DNA of 64,000 nucleotides from DASZIT01 sp963709665. Its GTDB lineage: Bacteria > Actinomycetota > Acidimicrobiia > Acidimicrobiales > RAAP-2. Shown here piece after piece: positions 42,399 through 50,384 of the stretch; the first letter of the stretch is position 1, and every line of letters begins with the position of its first letter. Position numbers and translations under genes: made by a program. The stretch covers positions 1 through 64,000 of the forward strand of contig CAVPWU010000004.1 in assembly GCA_963709665.1 (NCBI GenBank). Reading direction: 5' to 3'. Below the pieces are notes generated by a model, which saw only the letters and a program-made list of their open reading frames with translations, was not told where the DNA came from and did not search any database.

Positions 42399-43152
42399 AC
42401 TCCGCCTGGCTAACTCCGGGGTGGCGCCGCTGGTGGCATCTCTCGCCGCCTTGGCCGAGGCCGTGCCGATCGGAGAGTTCGCCGTCATTGGCGGTCTGGC
42501 CGTTCTCGCCCGACTCCAGGGCGCTCATCGGGTGACCTATGACCTCGACACCGTCGCCACACAGCATGGTGACGAGCTGACCGCCGTTGAGACTGTCATC
42601 GGCACCGAGGGCGTCGATGGGCTCCTGCTGGGCACGAAGATCGACTGCATTGCCGTCGGAGACGTTCCGGCGGGTGACATCTCACCAGACCTCCTGCCAG
42701 AAGGGGAGGCGGACCGCATCTTCGTACTGGCCCATCGTTGGGCCCTCGACACAGCCGAGGACCTCACGCTCATCGCTGAAGAAGACGGAGAGGTGGTGGC
42801 CGAGGTTCGGTGCCGAATCGCCACCCCGGCCAGCCTGGTGGCCATGAAGCTCCAGTCCGCTCCGAAACGCCGTGCGGCGCGAGCGGAGAAAGCCGGAGGT
42901 GACTACCTCGACCTATTCCGTCTGACCTCGCACCCCGATATGACCCGATCCATCGCCGAGGCCTTGTGCCAGGCTCCCCACGACCTCGGATCCTGGTGTC
43001 AACGAGAGATCAGACGGTGCATGGTCGATGAAGCGGACCGGACCGTAGGGACCATTGTCCGATCCGGGGTGGGAGAAGCCAATACTCCGAGTGTCGATCA
43101 AATACGTCGCACGGGTCAGTCCCTCGGAGACCTGCTACGGGCGGAGAGTTGA
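42388..43152 (+). CDS. AbiEii-like nucleotidyltransferase (putative toxin)
   Basis: Protein of 254 residues from GTG 42388. FAVIGGLAVLARLQGAHRVT followed by DLDT gives the GG-x-A / R-x-T-x-D-x-D pattern of the AbiEii/MenT-type nucleotidyltransferase fold. A later Lys (ATPASLVAMKLQSAPKRRA) and DYLDLFRL match the second conserved block. Toxins of this kind add nucleotides to tRNA or other acceptors. It is the last gene of module 3 and may stabilise it. Confidence 0.75.
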   Translation: MSGELRLANSGVAPLVASLAALAEAVPIGEFAVIGGLAVLARLQGAHRVTYDLDTVATQHGDELTAVETVIGTEGVDGLLLGTKIDCIAVGDVPAGDISPDLLPEGEADRIFVLAHRWALDTAEDLTLIAEEDGEVVAEVRCRIATPASLVAMKLQSAPKRRAARAEKAGGDYLDLFRLTSHPDMTRSIAEALCQAPHDLGSWCQREIRRCMVDEADRTVGTIVRSGVGEANTPSVDQIRRTGQSLGDLLRAES

Positions 43153-43161
43153 GCGATTCCG

Positions 43162-43273
43162 AACCTTCTGACTCAACCTTCTGACTCGGTCTTTCAAGGG
43201 GTGAAACAGTGGTCAAAACCTTCTGATTCGCCTGCCTGCAAGGAACGAAAATAGCCAACGAAAAAGCCAACAA
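43162..43273 (+). repeat. right-end repeats of module 3
   Basis: AACCTTCTGACTC twice in tandem (43162-43187) and a variant at about 43218, then TAGCCAACGA (43252) and AAGCCAACAA (43264). The AACCTTC-GATTCG-CCTG variant recurs at about 56762 before the degenerate att copy. A GAGACAATTTGGGA motif at 43351 also recurs at 56793. These define a second terminus type. Confidence 0.5.
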
Positions 43274-43399
43274 TTGAGTCCCAGGGCGTAGCATTGAGTC
43301 CCACACGATTTCGCGGTCCGAAAATCACACCCCCTCTGAACTGGGGATGTGAGACAATTTGGGACTTGCAGGGACCCGCTGAAACGACCCCGAGGCGCG

Positions 43400-43444
43400 C
43401 TACGGATCAGAAGGTTGGGGGTTCGAATCCCTCCGAGCGCACCA
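43400..43444 (+). repeat. att copy 4: 3' part of tRNA-Arg(ACG), with CCA
   Basis: CTACGGATCAGAAGG to GAGCGCACCA, identical in core to copy 3. Preceded by the type 2 terminus. No tRNA 5' half. Confidence 0.85.
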
Positions 43445-43499
43445 ATCCGCGACGGGCGTTCTCCCTGGTGGCCGACCGAAATGGCGACAGATTCACCAT

Positions 43500-43523
43500 G
43501 TAGGGATCCCCCGGTGGCCCTAC
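43500..43523 (+). terminator. hairpin with T-run (counterpart of 25054)
   Basis: GTAGGG-N12-CCCTAC followed by TTTTGACCCT. Same position relative to att as the hairpin at 25054. Confidence 0.45.
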
Positions 43524-43533
43524 TTTTGACCCT

Positions 43534-43575
43534 GTTGTTGCAGTGGTGAGGCAGGTTGTTGCAGTGGTGAGGCAG
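43534..43575. repeat. 21-bp exact tandem duplication
   Basis: Two copies of GTTGTTGCAGTGGTGAGGCA plus G, head to tail. Lies just right of the hairpin at the left end of module 4. The 43576-43707 stretch up to vapC has no gene seen. Confidence 0.75.
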
Positions 43576-43707
43576 CGCCGAAGAGAACCCCGCTGTTCGA
43601 CGACGATCTCATGTCAAGGACCCCCAGGCCGGCTGCTTTGCCTGCGAGAACCTGTGATCCCTCGTGCATCCGTGCGTCCGAGCGGGGGAGTCGAACCGAT
43701 CCCCCAC

Positions 43708-44136
43708 TTACAGCGTCCGGGGTGCCAACCGAAGTCCAGCGGCCTGTGCGCCAGCGTGCAGCCGTCGATCCCAGGCGGCGAACACCAAGTCGTCGTCGTG
43801 AACCACCAGGGCACTTGCCAGATGAACGGCGTCGGCCCCCCGGAGACCCAGTTGCTCCGCGAGGTCGCCGGACATCCCGGCGACGTGCTCGGTGAGCTCG
43901 ACCGCTCGAATCGACGCCCAGAACGTCTCGAAGGTCCTTCTGGCGACCTCGATGGCGGCCTGAGTCAGGTCACGATTCCGACGAGCAGCGCTGAGCGCGG
44001 CGCGGACTTCCGGATAGGCGAGTCGGCTGGCGAGTGCGACATCGCAGCCGTCCCAGAGCGCAGCCGCCAACTCGCTTCCCTCCTCCTCGATGACCAGCTT
44101 CACCAGCGCGCTGGCATCGAAGTAGACGATCGCCAC
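43708..44136 (-). CDS. vapC: VapC-type PIN-domain ribonuclease toxin
   Basis: Protein of 142 residues. The PIN acidic residues are in place: D7 (VYFDASALVK), E43 (AYPEVRAAL), D102 (GADAVHLASAL) and D123 (AAWDRRL). It would cleave RNA, often tRNA, when free of antitoxin. Four bases after the antitoxin gene. Confidence 0.9.
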   Translation of the reverse strand: MAIVYFDASALVKLVIEEEGSELAAALWDGCDVALASRLAYPEVRAALSAARRNRDLTQAAIEVARRTFETFWASIRAVELTEHVAGMSGDLAEQLGLRGADAVHLASALVVHDDDLVFAAWDRRLHAGAQAAGLRLAPRTL

Positions 44137-44140
44137 CGAC

Positions 44141-44404
44141 CTAGCGTCGCTGCTGGCCGACCAGATCAGATACTGAGGCCCTCGAGGGTACGCGCCTTAT
44201 CGATTTCGCCGAGGGCCGAGCCGGGCCGGCCGCCGGTGTGATGATGCCCTCATCGCTGAGCCGCTGCAGTGTCGGGGTCGCGCCCACCGGCGTCATCCTG
44301 ACCACCGGAATGCCGCGTTCGGTTACGACTACCTCATCGCCCGCCTGCACGCGGTCGATCCAAGTGCTCAGATGGGATCGGAGTTCACTCATCGCAACAT
44401 CCAT
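44141..44404 (-). CDS. vapB: VapB/Phd-YefM-type antitoxin
   Basis: Protein of 87 residues from ATG 44404 (ATG 44392, giving MSELRSHL, is also possible). MSELRSHLSTWIDRVQAGDE followed by VVVTERGIPVVRMTP is the Phd/YefM DNA-binding fold; the Pro/Ala-rich tail would bind and block VapC. Autoregulation through the inverted repeat at 44411-44443 is likely. Confidence 0.88.
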   Translation of the reverse strand: MDVAMSELRSHLSTWIDRVQAGDEVVVTERGIPVVRMTPVGATPTLQRLSDEGIITPAAGPARPSAKSIRRVPSRASVSDLVGQQRR

Positions 44405-44410
44405 ACCCGG

Positions 44411-44443
44411 ATTGTACAACGATGGAGGCCTCAAACGTACAAT
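44411..44443. promoter_or_regulatory. vapBC operator
   Basis: ATTGTAC-N19-GTACAAT, a perfect 7-bp inverted repeat upstream of the antitoxin. The left arm itself extends to the palindrome TTGTACAA. Confidence 0.6.
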
Positions 44444-44467
44444 GTCAACTGAACTCTCTCGACTGGG

Positions 44468-44507
44468 GTGAGAACCCTCGTGAGAACCAAGACTCCGCGA
44501 AAGCTGG
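44468..44507 (+). repeat. type 1 arm-site repeat
   Basis: GTGAGAACC-CTC-GTGAGAACC followed by AAGACTCCGCGAAAGCTGG. The 44508-44627 stretch continues the shared terminus and has no gene. Confidence 0.58.
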
Positions 44508-44627
44508 ATAGTGGCGGTCGTTGGTGCTTACTCCAGGGCCCCCGAAGTCGAAGAAGATCCAGGTCATGGCCATCAAACGGCATTGATGGCAACTGACGGT
44601 TTGTTGCGGAACGTGGCGCTCTTCGGC

Positions 44628-44670
44628 CTACGGATCAGAAGGTTGGGGGTTCGAATCCCTCCGGGCGCAC
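44628..44670 (+). repeat. att copy 5: 3' part of tRNA-Arg(ACG)
   Basis: As copy 1 with one substitution (CCGGGCGCAC instead of CCGAGCGCAC). No tRNA 5' half. Confidence 0.85.
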
Positions 44671-44810
44671 TCGAAATTCCAGGCGTCCTCCCTGGTCAGA
44701 AGCCTGAGATCGGCGCCCGTCCAACGTAGGATGTCCTCGCCCCGCTCCGCTTGTCGGAGGAGTTGGTGGGCAAGGCCGAGGCGGCATTCGACGGTCCGGT
44801 CGGCTCGCGG

Positions 44811-44931
44811 AACTCACTCGACAAGGCCGAACAGGTCCGACTGCTCACGCGGCTGGCGGCAGATTCGGGGGGCTCGCCGGGGTGAAATGGCGGCGCTCAA
44901 GTTCAGCGATCTGGACGGCGGGCACCTTGGC
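44811..44931 (+). pseudogene. relic of a tyrosine recombinase (integrase) catalytic domain
   Basis: In one frame NSLDKAEQVRLLTRLAADSG, then after a shift near 44865 the second frame gives GARRGEMAALKFSDLDGGHL. This is the alpha-helix leading into the T-G-x-R-x-G-E box (first catalytic Arg) and the AL-W-DLD strand of phage-type integrases. Only about 40 codons remain; the His-x-x-Arg and Tyr boxes are not found downstream. It lies 140 bp from att copy 5, where an integrase gene would be expected. Confidence 0.5.
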
Positions 44932-45024
44932 GGTGGCGAGGTCGATCTACGCACCCGTCCCGTCCGGGGCTGGCCCTTGCGGCACTGGAGTAGAGGCGAA
45001 CTCCTGCGTCGAGCTGGAGTGGAC

Positions 45025-45300
45025 TCACCCTTCGTAGAAGATCGACGGGTTGAGAATCTGGCTCTGCCAGAGCAGATGTCGGTCAACGTGTGTCAGTCGG
45101 GCCTGGTCAGCAGCGTCACTCCACCCGGCCTGGATCACCGCGACAACCCGATCGACGATCTCCCGGGCCTCGCCCCGTTCGAGGAGGTAGAGGTGAGCAG
45201 CATCGACCAGTAGATCCAGCCGAGATCGGCGCTCGCCGTCGGTGGACAGCAGGAGCGATGGACCGAGTCGGCTGGCCGCATTGCAACCCGGCCCGGTCTC
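45025..45300 (-). pseudogene. C-terminal relic resembling a HipA-type toxin
   Basis: Reads LDLLVDAAHLYLLERGEARE, IVDRVVAVIQAGWSDAADQA and HLLWQSQILNPSIFYEG, similar to the helical C-terminus of actinobacterial HipA kinases. The kinase core and the HipB partner are missing, and upstream codons lose resemblance beyond about 45300. Probably the broken remainder of a third toxin-antitoxin locus. Family call is tentative. Confidence 0.45.
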
Positions 45301-45346
45301 CCGGTCGACCGTCGGGAGTATCGAAGACTCCCTGGTACCGGCTCGG

Positions 45347-46258
45347 TCAGACAAGCATGGCCCGCAGCGCCTGGTAGGTCCGTCGGAGCGAGGTGTCCGG
45401 ATCCTCCCCGACCGGGAATGCCCCAGCCCAGACATCGGTGGCTCCTGCATCGAAGAGTGACTGGATCTGCCTTCGCACCGAAGCCTCATCGCCCACAATG
45501 GCCGCCTCGACGGCCGTGGCGTATCCACCGGCGTCGAGAACTCGGCGATAATTCGGCATTCGGTCATAGAACGCCGCAGCTCCGGCTACCGCAGCACGTG
45601 CCTCGTCCACGTCGTGGTGAACGGCAACCGGCAGGCCCGCGACGATCCTCGGGGTCGCCCGACCCGCCTCCGTTGCGGCTGCATGAAGCCTGGGGACGAT
45701 GAGGCGTTCGATGGCGGCGGCTGGTGCCATCCAGAGAATGGTTCCGCTTCCCATCGTTCCGGCTACCCGGAGCAGCCGGGGCGCCAGAGCGGAGACGAGC
45801 AACGGAACCGGGTGCGTAAGCCGTTCCATCGAGTACTTGCTGTGCGTGACCCAGTCCTGTCCGTCGAAGTCGACCGTCTCGCCCCGGAGAAGATCACTCA
45901 GGATGCGCACGTATTCCTCCGTGTTACGTCCCGGGTGGTCGTATCCGATCCCGTAGGCCCCGGTCACCACCGATTCATGGGATGGACCGATTCCCAACGT
46001 GAACCCACGGTTCATGGCGTTGACTACCGATGCGGCGCGGTTGGCCTGCAGGAGCGGGTGGCACGGATAGGTCTGCAGGACTGCGGTGCCAAGCTCAATG
46101 GAACGTGTCTCCCGCCCGGCGATGGCGATGGCAACAAGGGGATCGCCGGTGGTGACGCTAGCGAACCAGATGGAGGTAAAGCCGTCGGTCTCGGCCGTCA
46201 GCGCGTTCTGAACGATCTCGTCGACGGTGGATCCCGTCGCTGTCAGCCCAATCCGCAC
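45347..46258 (-). CDS. LLM-class (F420-dependent type) flavin oxidoreductase
   Basis: Protein of 303 residues from GTG 46258 (AAAGGGA upstream; the frame is open further but without resemblance). VRIGLTATGSTVDEIVQNAL, FTSIWFASVTTGDPLVAIAI, TRSIELGTAVLQTYPCHPLL and GFTLGIGPSHESVVTGAYG follow the actinobacterial F420-LLM pattern. Ends the minus-strand operon 46258-47707 or its extension. Confidence 0.83.
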   Translation of the reverse strand: MRIGLTATGSTVDEIVQNALTAETDGFTSIWFASVTTGDPLVAIAIAGRETRSIELGTAVLQTYPCHPLLQANRAASVVNAMNRGFTLGIGPSHESVVTGAYGIGYDHPGRNTEEYVRILSDLLRGETVDFDGQDWVTHSKYSMERLTHPVPLLVSALAPRLLRVAGTMGSGTILWMAPAAAIERLIVPRLHAAATEAGRATPRIVAGLPVAVHHDVDEARAAVAGAAAFYDRMPNYRRVLDAGGYATAVEAAIVGDEASVRRQIQSLFDAGATDVWAGAFPVGEDPDTSLRRTYQALRAMLV

Positions 46259-46292
46259 AGGTGTCCCTTTCGCCCCGAAGCGCGGGGGTCCA

Positions 46293-46871
46293 TTACCAGC
46301 GCTCCGGTGGGTCGGTGTCGATGAGGAGCGGGCGCTGGTAGGAGAGATCCGCATGATCACGGGTTCCCCTGATGTAGCCGGCTTGCTTGAAGAATGACGA
46401 CTGGAGCACGGAGGCGTCTGCGGTGAACATGACCTCGACTGTCGACCGCCGAACGGCAATTCGCCATCGCCCATCCCGTCGCTCGAGGCGATCGAGGTAG
46501 CGACCACTGATGAACTGGGCTGTCGTACCGTTCGTCCCCAGCAGGACCACGATGACGTAGCTCTCGGCGTGGGCGACATCGCCGTCGATCTCGACCGAGT
46601 GTGTCGTGATGTTGTGCGTGTGGGTGACGGACGTGCGAGCGTGGGAGGAGTTGGCCCAGGCCGCGTACTCGGGCCCTCTCGCCATGGCGAATCCGTGCTC
46701 ATCGACGGCGTCCTCATGGTAGGTGGCGCTAATCAGGTCACCGTCGTGTCGATCGCAACCCCGGGCGTGGCGGGCAATGCAATCGAGGATCTCGGTCCGA
46801 TCGGTGAGGCGCTGCACGTCGTGACGCAGGGACTGCAGCTCGGTTTGGAGTGAGGACAGGGAGTCAGCCAT
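46293..46871 (-). CDS. SnoaL/NTF2-like protein
   Basis: Protein of 192 residues, ATGA overlap with the TauD gene. TDRTEILDCIARHARGCDRH and DLISATYHEDAVDEHG match the N-terminal helix and acidic loop of SnoaL-like polyketide cyclase/dehydratase-type proteins; THNITTHSVEIDGDVAHAES continues the fold. Possibly a hydratase, isomerase or dehydratase. Confidence 0.78.
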   Translation of the reverse strand: MADSLSSLQTELQSLRHDVQRLTDRTEILDCIARHARGCDRHDGDLISATYHEDAVDEHGFAMARGPEYAAWANSSHARTSVTHTHNITTHSVEIDGDVAHAESYVIVVLLGTNGTTAQFISGRYLDRLERRDGRWRIAVRRSTVEVMFTADASVLQSSFFKQAGYIRGTRDHADLSYQRPLLIDTDPPERW

Positions 46872-47707
46872 CAGGCCACCATCTCCTCGCCGACCAGGGT
46901 GGTGCGGTGCATCAGTCTGCGGGACGTCGGTGGGAAGGAGTGCGCCCGGTGCAGCATGCCGGTGTTGTCCCAGATCACCAGGTCCCCCCGGTGCCAGTGA
47001 TGTCGAAGCGTGAACTCGTCCCGGGTCGACCACTCGAGCAGGCCGTCGAGGAGTGCCCGCCCCTCGTCGTTCGGCCAGCCGACCACACCAGCTGCGGTGG
47101 CGCCGAGCAGAAGTGACTTTCGGCCGTCCCGGTGAGTCCACACCAGCGGGTGCACCCTGGTCGGGACCCGCTCCCAGCCCGCTTGCTCGTCGTCCGATGC
47201 GTCAGGATGGGCGAGCCTCTGGGCGTTGGCGAAGCTGTGGATGACCCGCAGGTCGGCGATCCGATCCTTTTCGCTCTCCGCCAGGGCTGCAAAGGCGGCA
47301 TAGGTGCTGGCGAATTCGGTGTCGCCGTCGGTCTCGTCCACTTCCTGGGCTGTGAGGAGGGTCGCCTTCTGGGGAAGTGCCTCCGTGGCGCCGTCGATGT
47401 GCCACAGAAAGTTCCCCTGCCGGTACCAGGCGAGCACCGCGTCCGTCTTGGCCGGATCCAGGGTGATCGTCGAGATCTCGGGATGCTCGTGTTCTCCGGT
47501 CCGACCCTCCGCTACCTCGCCGAGCAAGCGGGAGAGGGCGAGAAGCTCCTGGTCGGTCACCCCAACCCCTCGGAACACCAGAACGCCATGCTTGGCCAGC
47601 TCGGCGAGCCAGGTTGCGGCCCTCGCCGGATCAACGAGGTCCTGGCCGGTCAGGCCGACGACCTCCCCGCCGACAGTTGGGGTGATGGATGTGACGGTGA
47701 AGGTCAT
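46871..47707 (-). CDS. TauD/TfdA family Fe(II)/2-oxoglutarate dioxygenase
   Basis: Protein of 278 residues; ATG 47707 after GGAGGA is preferred over an upstream in-frame ATG (47767). Iron ligands: FLWHIDGA (HxD) and DNTGMLHRAH. The 2-oxoglutarate Arg is likely in RRLMHRTTLVG. Paralogue of the protein at 5929. First gene of an operon running to 45347. Confidence 0.88.
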   Translation of the reverse strand: MTFTVTSITPTVGGEVVGLTGQDLVDPARAATWLAELAKHGVLVFRGVGVTDQELLALSRLLGEVAEGRTGEHEHPEISTITLDPAKTDAVLAWYRQGNFLWHIDGATEALPQKATLLTAQEVDETDGDTEFASTYAAFAALAESEKDRIADLRVIHSFANAQRLAHPDASDDEQAGWERVPTRVHPLVWTHRDGRKSLLLGATAAGVVGWPNDEGRALLDGLLEWSTRDEFTLRHHWHRGDLVIWDNTGMLHRAHSFPPTSRRLMHRTTLVGEEMVA

Positions 47708-47801
47708 CGAGTCCTCCTGGTGGTCGGTGTCGGGTGTTCGGTACGGCGTTCCGGGGGATTGAGACACTGGCGATCACGGTCGGGCCACGCCCCGCCGAGC
47801 C

Positions 47802-48233
47802 TCATCGGTTGACCACCTGTCCGTAGACCCGAGTCACGGCGAGCCGCACGACCAGTCGATGGTCGGCGATCATCTGTTCGCCGAACCCCCCGCGTTCCGG
47901 TGCCGCACCGAGCGCAGAGTGGATTTCGAAGAGTTCGTCAACCGAGGCGTCATCGGGATGTGTGGGAATGGACAGCGTCACCTCGCCGTCGGCTACGGCG
48001 AAGTTGAGGAAGTCCTTGCCCGAAACGTGCAGCGTGGCCCGGGGGTCGCGGAGCAGGTTGCGACCTTTGGTTCGGACGGTGGTGGTAGAGAGCCAAATGG
48101 TCCGGGATGGCGGGTCGGACACGAAGTACACGTTCGACAGTTGGGGAGCGCCGGTCTTGCCGATCGTGGCCAGAATGCCTTCGCGAGTACCGGCGATCAT
48201 CTGCCATAGCTGGTCGGACGCTACGTCAGCCAT
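47802..48233 (-). CDS. pyridoxamine 5'-phosphate oxidase-like (FMN/F420-binding) protein
   Basis: Protein of 143 residues. EGILATIGKTGAPQLSNVYF, then TTTVRTKGRNLLRDPRATLH is the split-barrel pattern of PNPOx-like flavin or F420 proteins (T-K-x-x-N-L-x-x-D-P). It may reduce an unsaturated intermediate. Its gene lies upstream of the TauD gene on the same strand. Confidence 0.82.
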   Translation of the reverse strand: MADVASDQLWQMIAGTREGILATIGKTGAPQLSNVYFVSDPPSRTIWLSTTTVRTKGRNLLRDPRATLHVSGKDFLNFAVADGEVTLSIPTHPDDASVDELFEIHSALGAAPERGGFGEQMIADHRLVVRLAVTRVYGQVVNR

Positions 48234-48411
48234 GTGTCGTCTCCCGGGGAATCGCTTTGGATCAGAGCTGGCGCCCAGGCCTTCGTTGAACGAGGTGGCG
48301 GTGGGGAACCAGCGCCGACGACCCGGCTGGACAGGCCACTACTCCGTCTCCATGGCTTGGCCCGCCCTCTTGGCCGGTTGAATCCTGAACCTAAGCTGGG
48401 TGGCGGCGACA

Positions 48412-49071
48412 ATGCTCGAGCGAGGCAAGAGGGCGAGGTTGGGCATGGCATCCCCGAGACGGGTTGGCTCTGCGAACTCGAAGATGAGGGACTTCCTCCT
48501 CGACTGTGTCGAGCAGCTGATGCTGGAGAAGGGCTATGCCGGCGTGACCTACCGGGCGGTGGCGGCCAAAGCTGCGGGCACGCCCGGGTTGGTCCAGTAC
48601 TACTTCCCCACGCTCGACGACCTGTTCGTGGCCGCCATTCGCCGGCGGTCCGAGCAGAACCGTCAACGGCTGGCTGAGGCACTCCGCAAGGGTGCCGACC
48701 ATCCGCTTCGTGTCCTGTGGGAGTACAGCCGCGAGGAGTCAACCGCTGCTCTCACTACCGAGTTCCTGGCCCTGGGAAACCATCGAAGATCGATCCGTTC
48801 GGAGATTGCTGAGGTAACGGAGCAAGTCAGGCGCCTCCAGCTCGATGTCCTGGGTACGACGTTGGAACACCACACGTTCGGGACCGTCGACCTGTCAGCC
48901 GAAGCCCTGCTGTATCTCCTGACCGGCATCCCCAAGCTGATACGCCTCGAACAGGGGGTCGGGTTGGCGACGGCCCATGCAGAGGTGGTCGATGCCTTCG
49001 AGGAGTTCCTCGAGTCGGTCGAGCCGTCTGAACGTTCCGGTCCCACCGGGACGCCGTCGCTGCGCCGATAG
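48412..49071 (+). CDS. TetR/AcrR family transcriptional regulator
   Basis: Protein of 219 residues from ATG 48412 (GTG 48400 and ATG 48445 are alternatives). HTH: DCVEQLMLEKGYAGVTYRAV, then AAGTPGLVQYYFPTLDDLFV. The ligand domain shares TTEFLALGNHRRSIRSEIAE with the TetR at 1165, indicating common ancestry. It sits between the PNPOx gene (divergent) and the P450 (convergent). Confidence 0.86.
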   Translation: MLERGKRARLGMASPRRVGSANSKMRDFLLDCVEQLMLEKGYAGVTYRAVAAKAAGTPGLVQYYFPTLDDLFVAAIRRRSEQNRQRLAEALRKGADHPLRVLWEYSREESTAALTTEFLALGNHRRSIRSEIAEVTEQVRRLQLDVLGTTLEHHTFGTVDLSAEALLYLLTGIPKLIRLEQGVGLATAHAEVVDAFEEFLESVEPSERSGPTGTPSLRR

Positions 49072-49113
49072 ATCCGACTCGCGTGGGGGGCCGCTTCAGG
49101 GCGATCCGGCCCA

Positions 49114-50304
49114 TCAGCTGACGGCCGCCGGCATCGAGTCCCAACCCCGGACGGTGGACGTTGGTGCCCGACGAGCACCCTCCAGGTCGACGTCCCACTC
49201 GGGGAACCGGTTGAGGACCTCGTCGAGGGCGATCCGGCCCTCGAGGCGGGCCAGAGCCGCCCCGAGGCAGAAGTGGGCCCCGTAGCCGAACGTGGCGAGC
49301 TGGCCGATGGTCCGGTGGATGTCGAAGCGGTCCGGATCGTCGAAGCGACGCTCGTCCCGGTTGGCGGAGGCCAACATGAGAAGAAGGGCACTGCCGGCGG
49401 GAACCGTCTGGCCGTGGTACTCGACGTCCTCGCTCACATAGCGGGCCACGTGAGGCCCGGGCGGCTCGAACCGCAGGAGCTCGTCGATGGTGTTGGGGAT
49501 CAGGGAGCGGTCTGCTCGGATCTCACGCCGCTGGTCGGGGTGCTCGGCCAGCACCTTGCCCATCCACCCGAACAGCCGACCCGTCGTCTCGACCCCCGCT
49601 CCGGCGATCACCGCCAGGAAGATCAGGATCTCGCCCTTGGTCAGCTTCCGGATCGTGCCCCCCACGTCCTCGAACTCCACATGCAACAGGTCGGTGATCA
49701 GGTCATCAGATGGATTCTTCTCTCGCCACTTCACGTAGTCGACGAAGTGATTGCCGTCGAAGTAGCGGTCCTTCTTCACCGGTAACGGCTCTCCCGGTCG
49801 GTTCCGCAGACTGCGTTGCGCCTGTGCTCGCACCGTCGGCTGATCCGCATCGGGGATGCCCACCAGCATCCCGATGGTCCGCATCGGGAGTTCGGCGCCG
49901 AGGTCGAGGACGAAGTCGAACCGTTCCGAACCCACCAGGGGGTCCAGACACCTTGCACAGAATGCCCGGACCTTCTGTTCAAGGGCCTTCATCCTCTTGG
50001 GAGTGAAGGCCCGTGACACCAGGGCCCGGTGGACCGTGTGCAGAGGCGGGTCCTCGTTGATGAACACCCCGGGAGGCATATCCGGATCGGCTTTGACCAC
50101 CTCGAGGATGTCACCCTTGGCCGAGCTCAGTCGCTCCGAGTCCCGGAGGGCGCCCATGACGTCAGCGCATCGGCTGAGCCCCCAGAAGTCGTACTTCTCG
50201 TTGTAGTAGAGCGGTGCCTCATCCCGGAGCCGGCGGTAGGTCGGGTAGGGGTCGGCGTCGATCGCCAGGTCATAGGGGTCGTAGTAGAGGTCGGTTCTGG
50301 TCAC
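49114..50304 (-). CDS. cytochrome P450
   Basis: Protein of 396 residues. AGAGVETTGRLFGW (I-helix), DELLRFEPPGPHVARY (K-helix ExxR) and FGYGAHFCLGAALARLE (heme Cys). Paralogue of the P450 at 11481. Divergent from the SDR at 50385 across a long perfect inverted repeat. Confidence 0.9.
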   Translation of the reverse strand: MTRTDLYYDPYDLAIDADPYPTYRRLRDEAPLYYNEKYDFWGLSRCADVMGALRDSERLSSAKGDILEVVKADPDMPPGVFINEDPPLHTVHRALVSRAFTPKRMKALEQKVRAFCARCLDPLVGSERFDFVLDLGAELPMRTIGMLVGIPDADQPTVRAQAQRSLRNRPGEPLPVKKDRYFDGNHFVDYVKWREKNPSDDLITDLLHVEFEDVGGTIRKLTKGEILIFLAVIAGAGVETTGRLFGWMGKVLAEHPDQRREIRADRSLIPNTIDELLRFEPPGPHVARYVSEDVEYHGQTVPAGSALLLMLASANRDERRFDDPDRFDIHRTIGQLATFGYGAHFCLGAALARLEGRIALDEVLNRFPEWDVDLEGARRAPTSTVRGWDSMPAAVS

Positions 50305-50324
50305 GGCGCTTCCTTCGAGATGCC

Positions 50325-50361
50325 CATACGACTGTAACGCATTTTGCGATACAGTCGTATG
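50325..50361. promoter_or_regulatory. 12-bp perfect inverted repeat between P450 and SDR operon
   Basis: CATACGACTGTA-N13-TACAGTCGTATG. It occupies the centre of the 80-bp divergent gap, suitable for a dimeric regulator (perhaps the TetR at 48412) controlling both directions. Confidence 0.72.
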
Positions 50362-50384
50362 GTGCCGATCCGAACTGGAGGGGG

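Noticed and set aside
43543..44241. 232-codon open frame on the plus strand
   Set aside because: Antisense to vapC, whose PIN acidic residues are all present.
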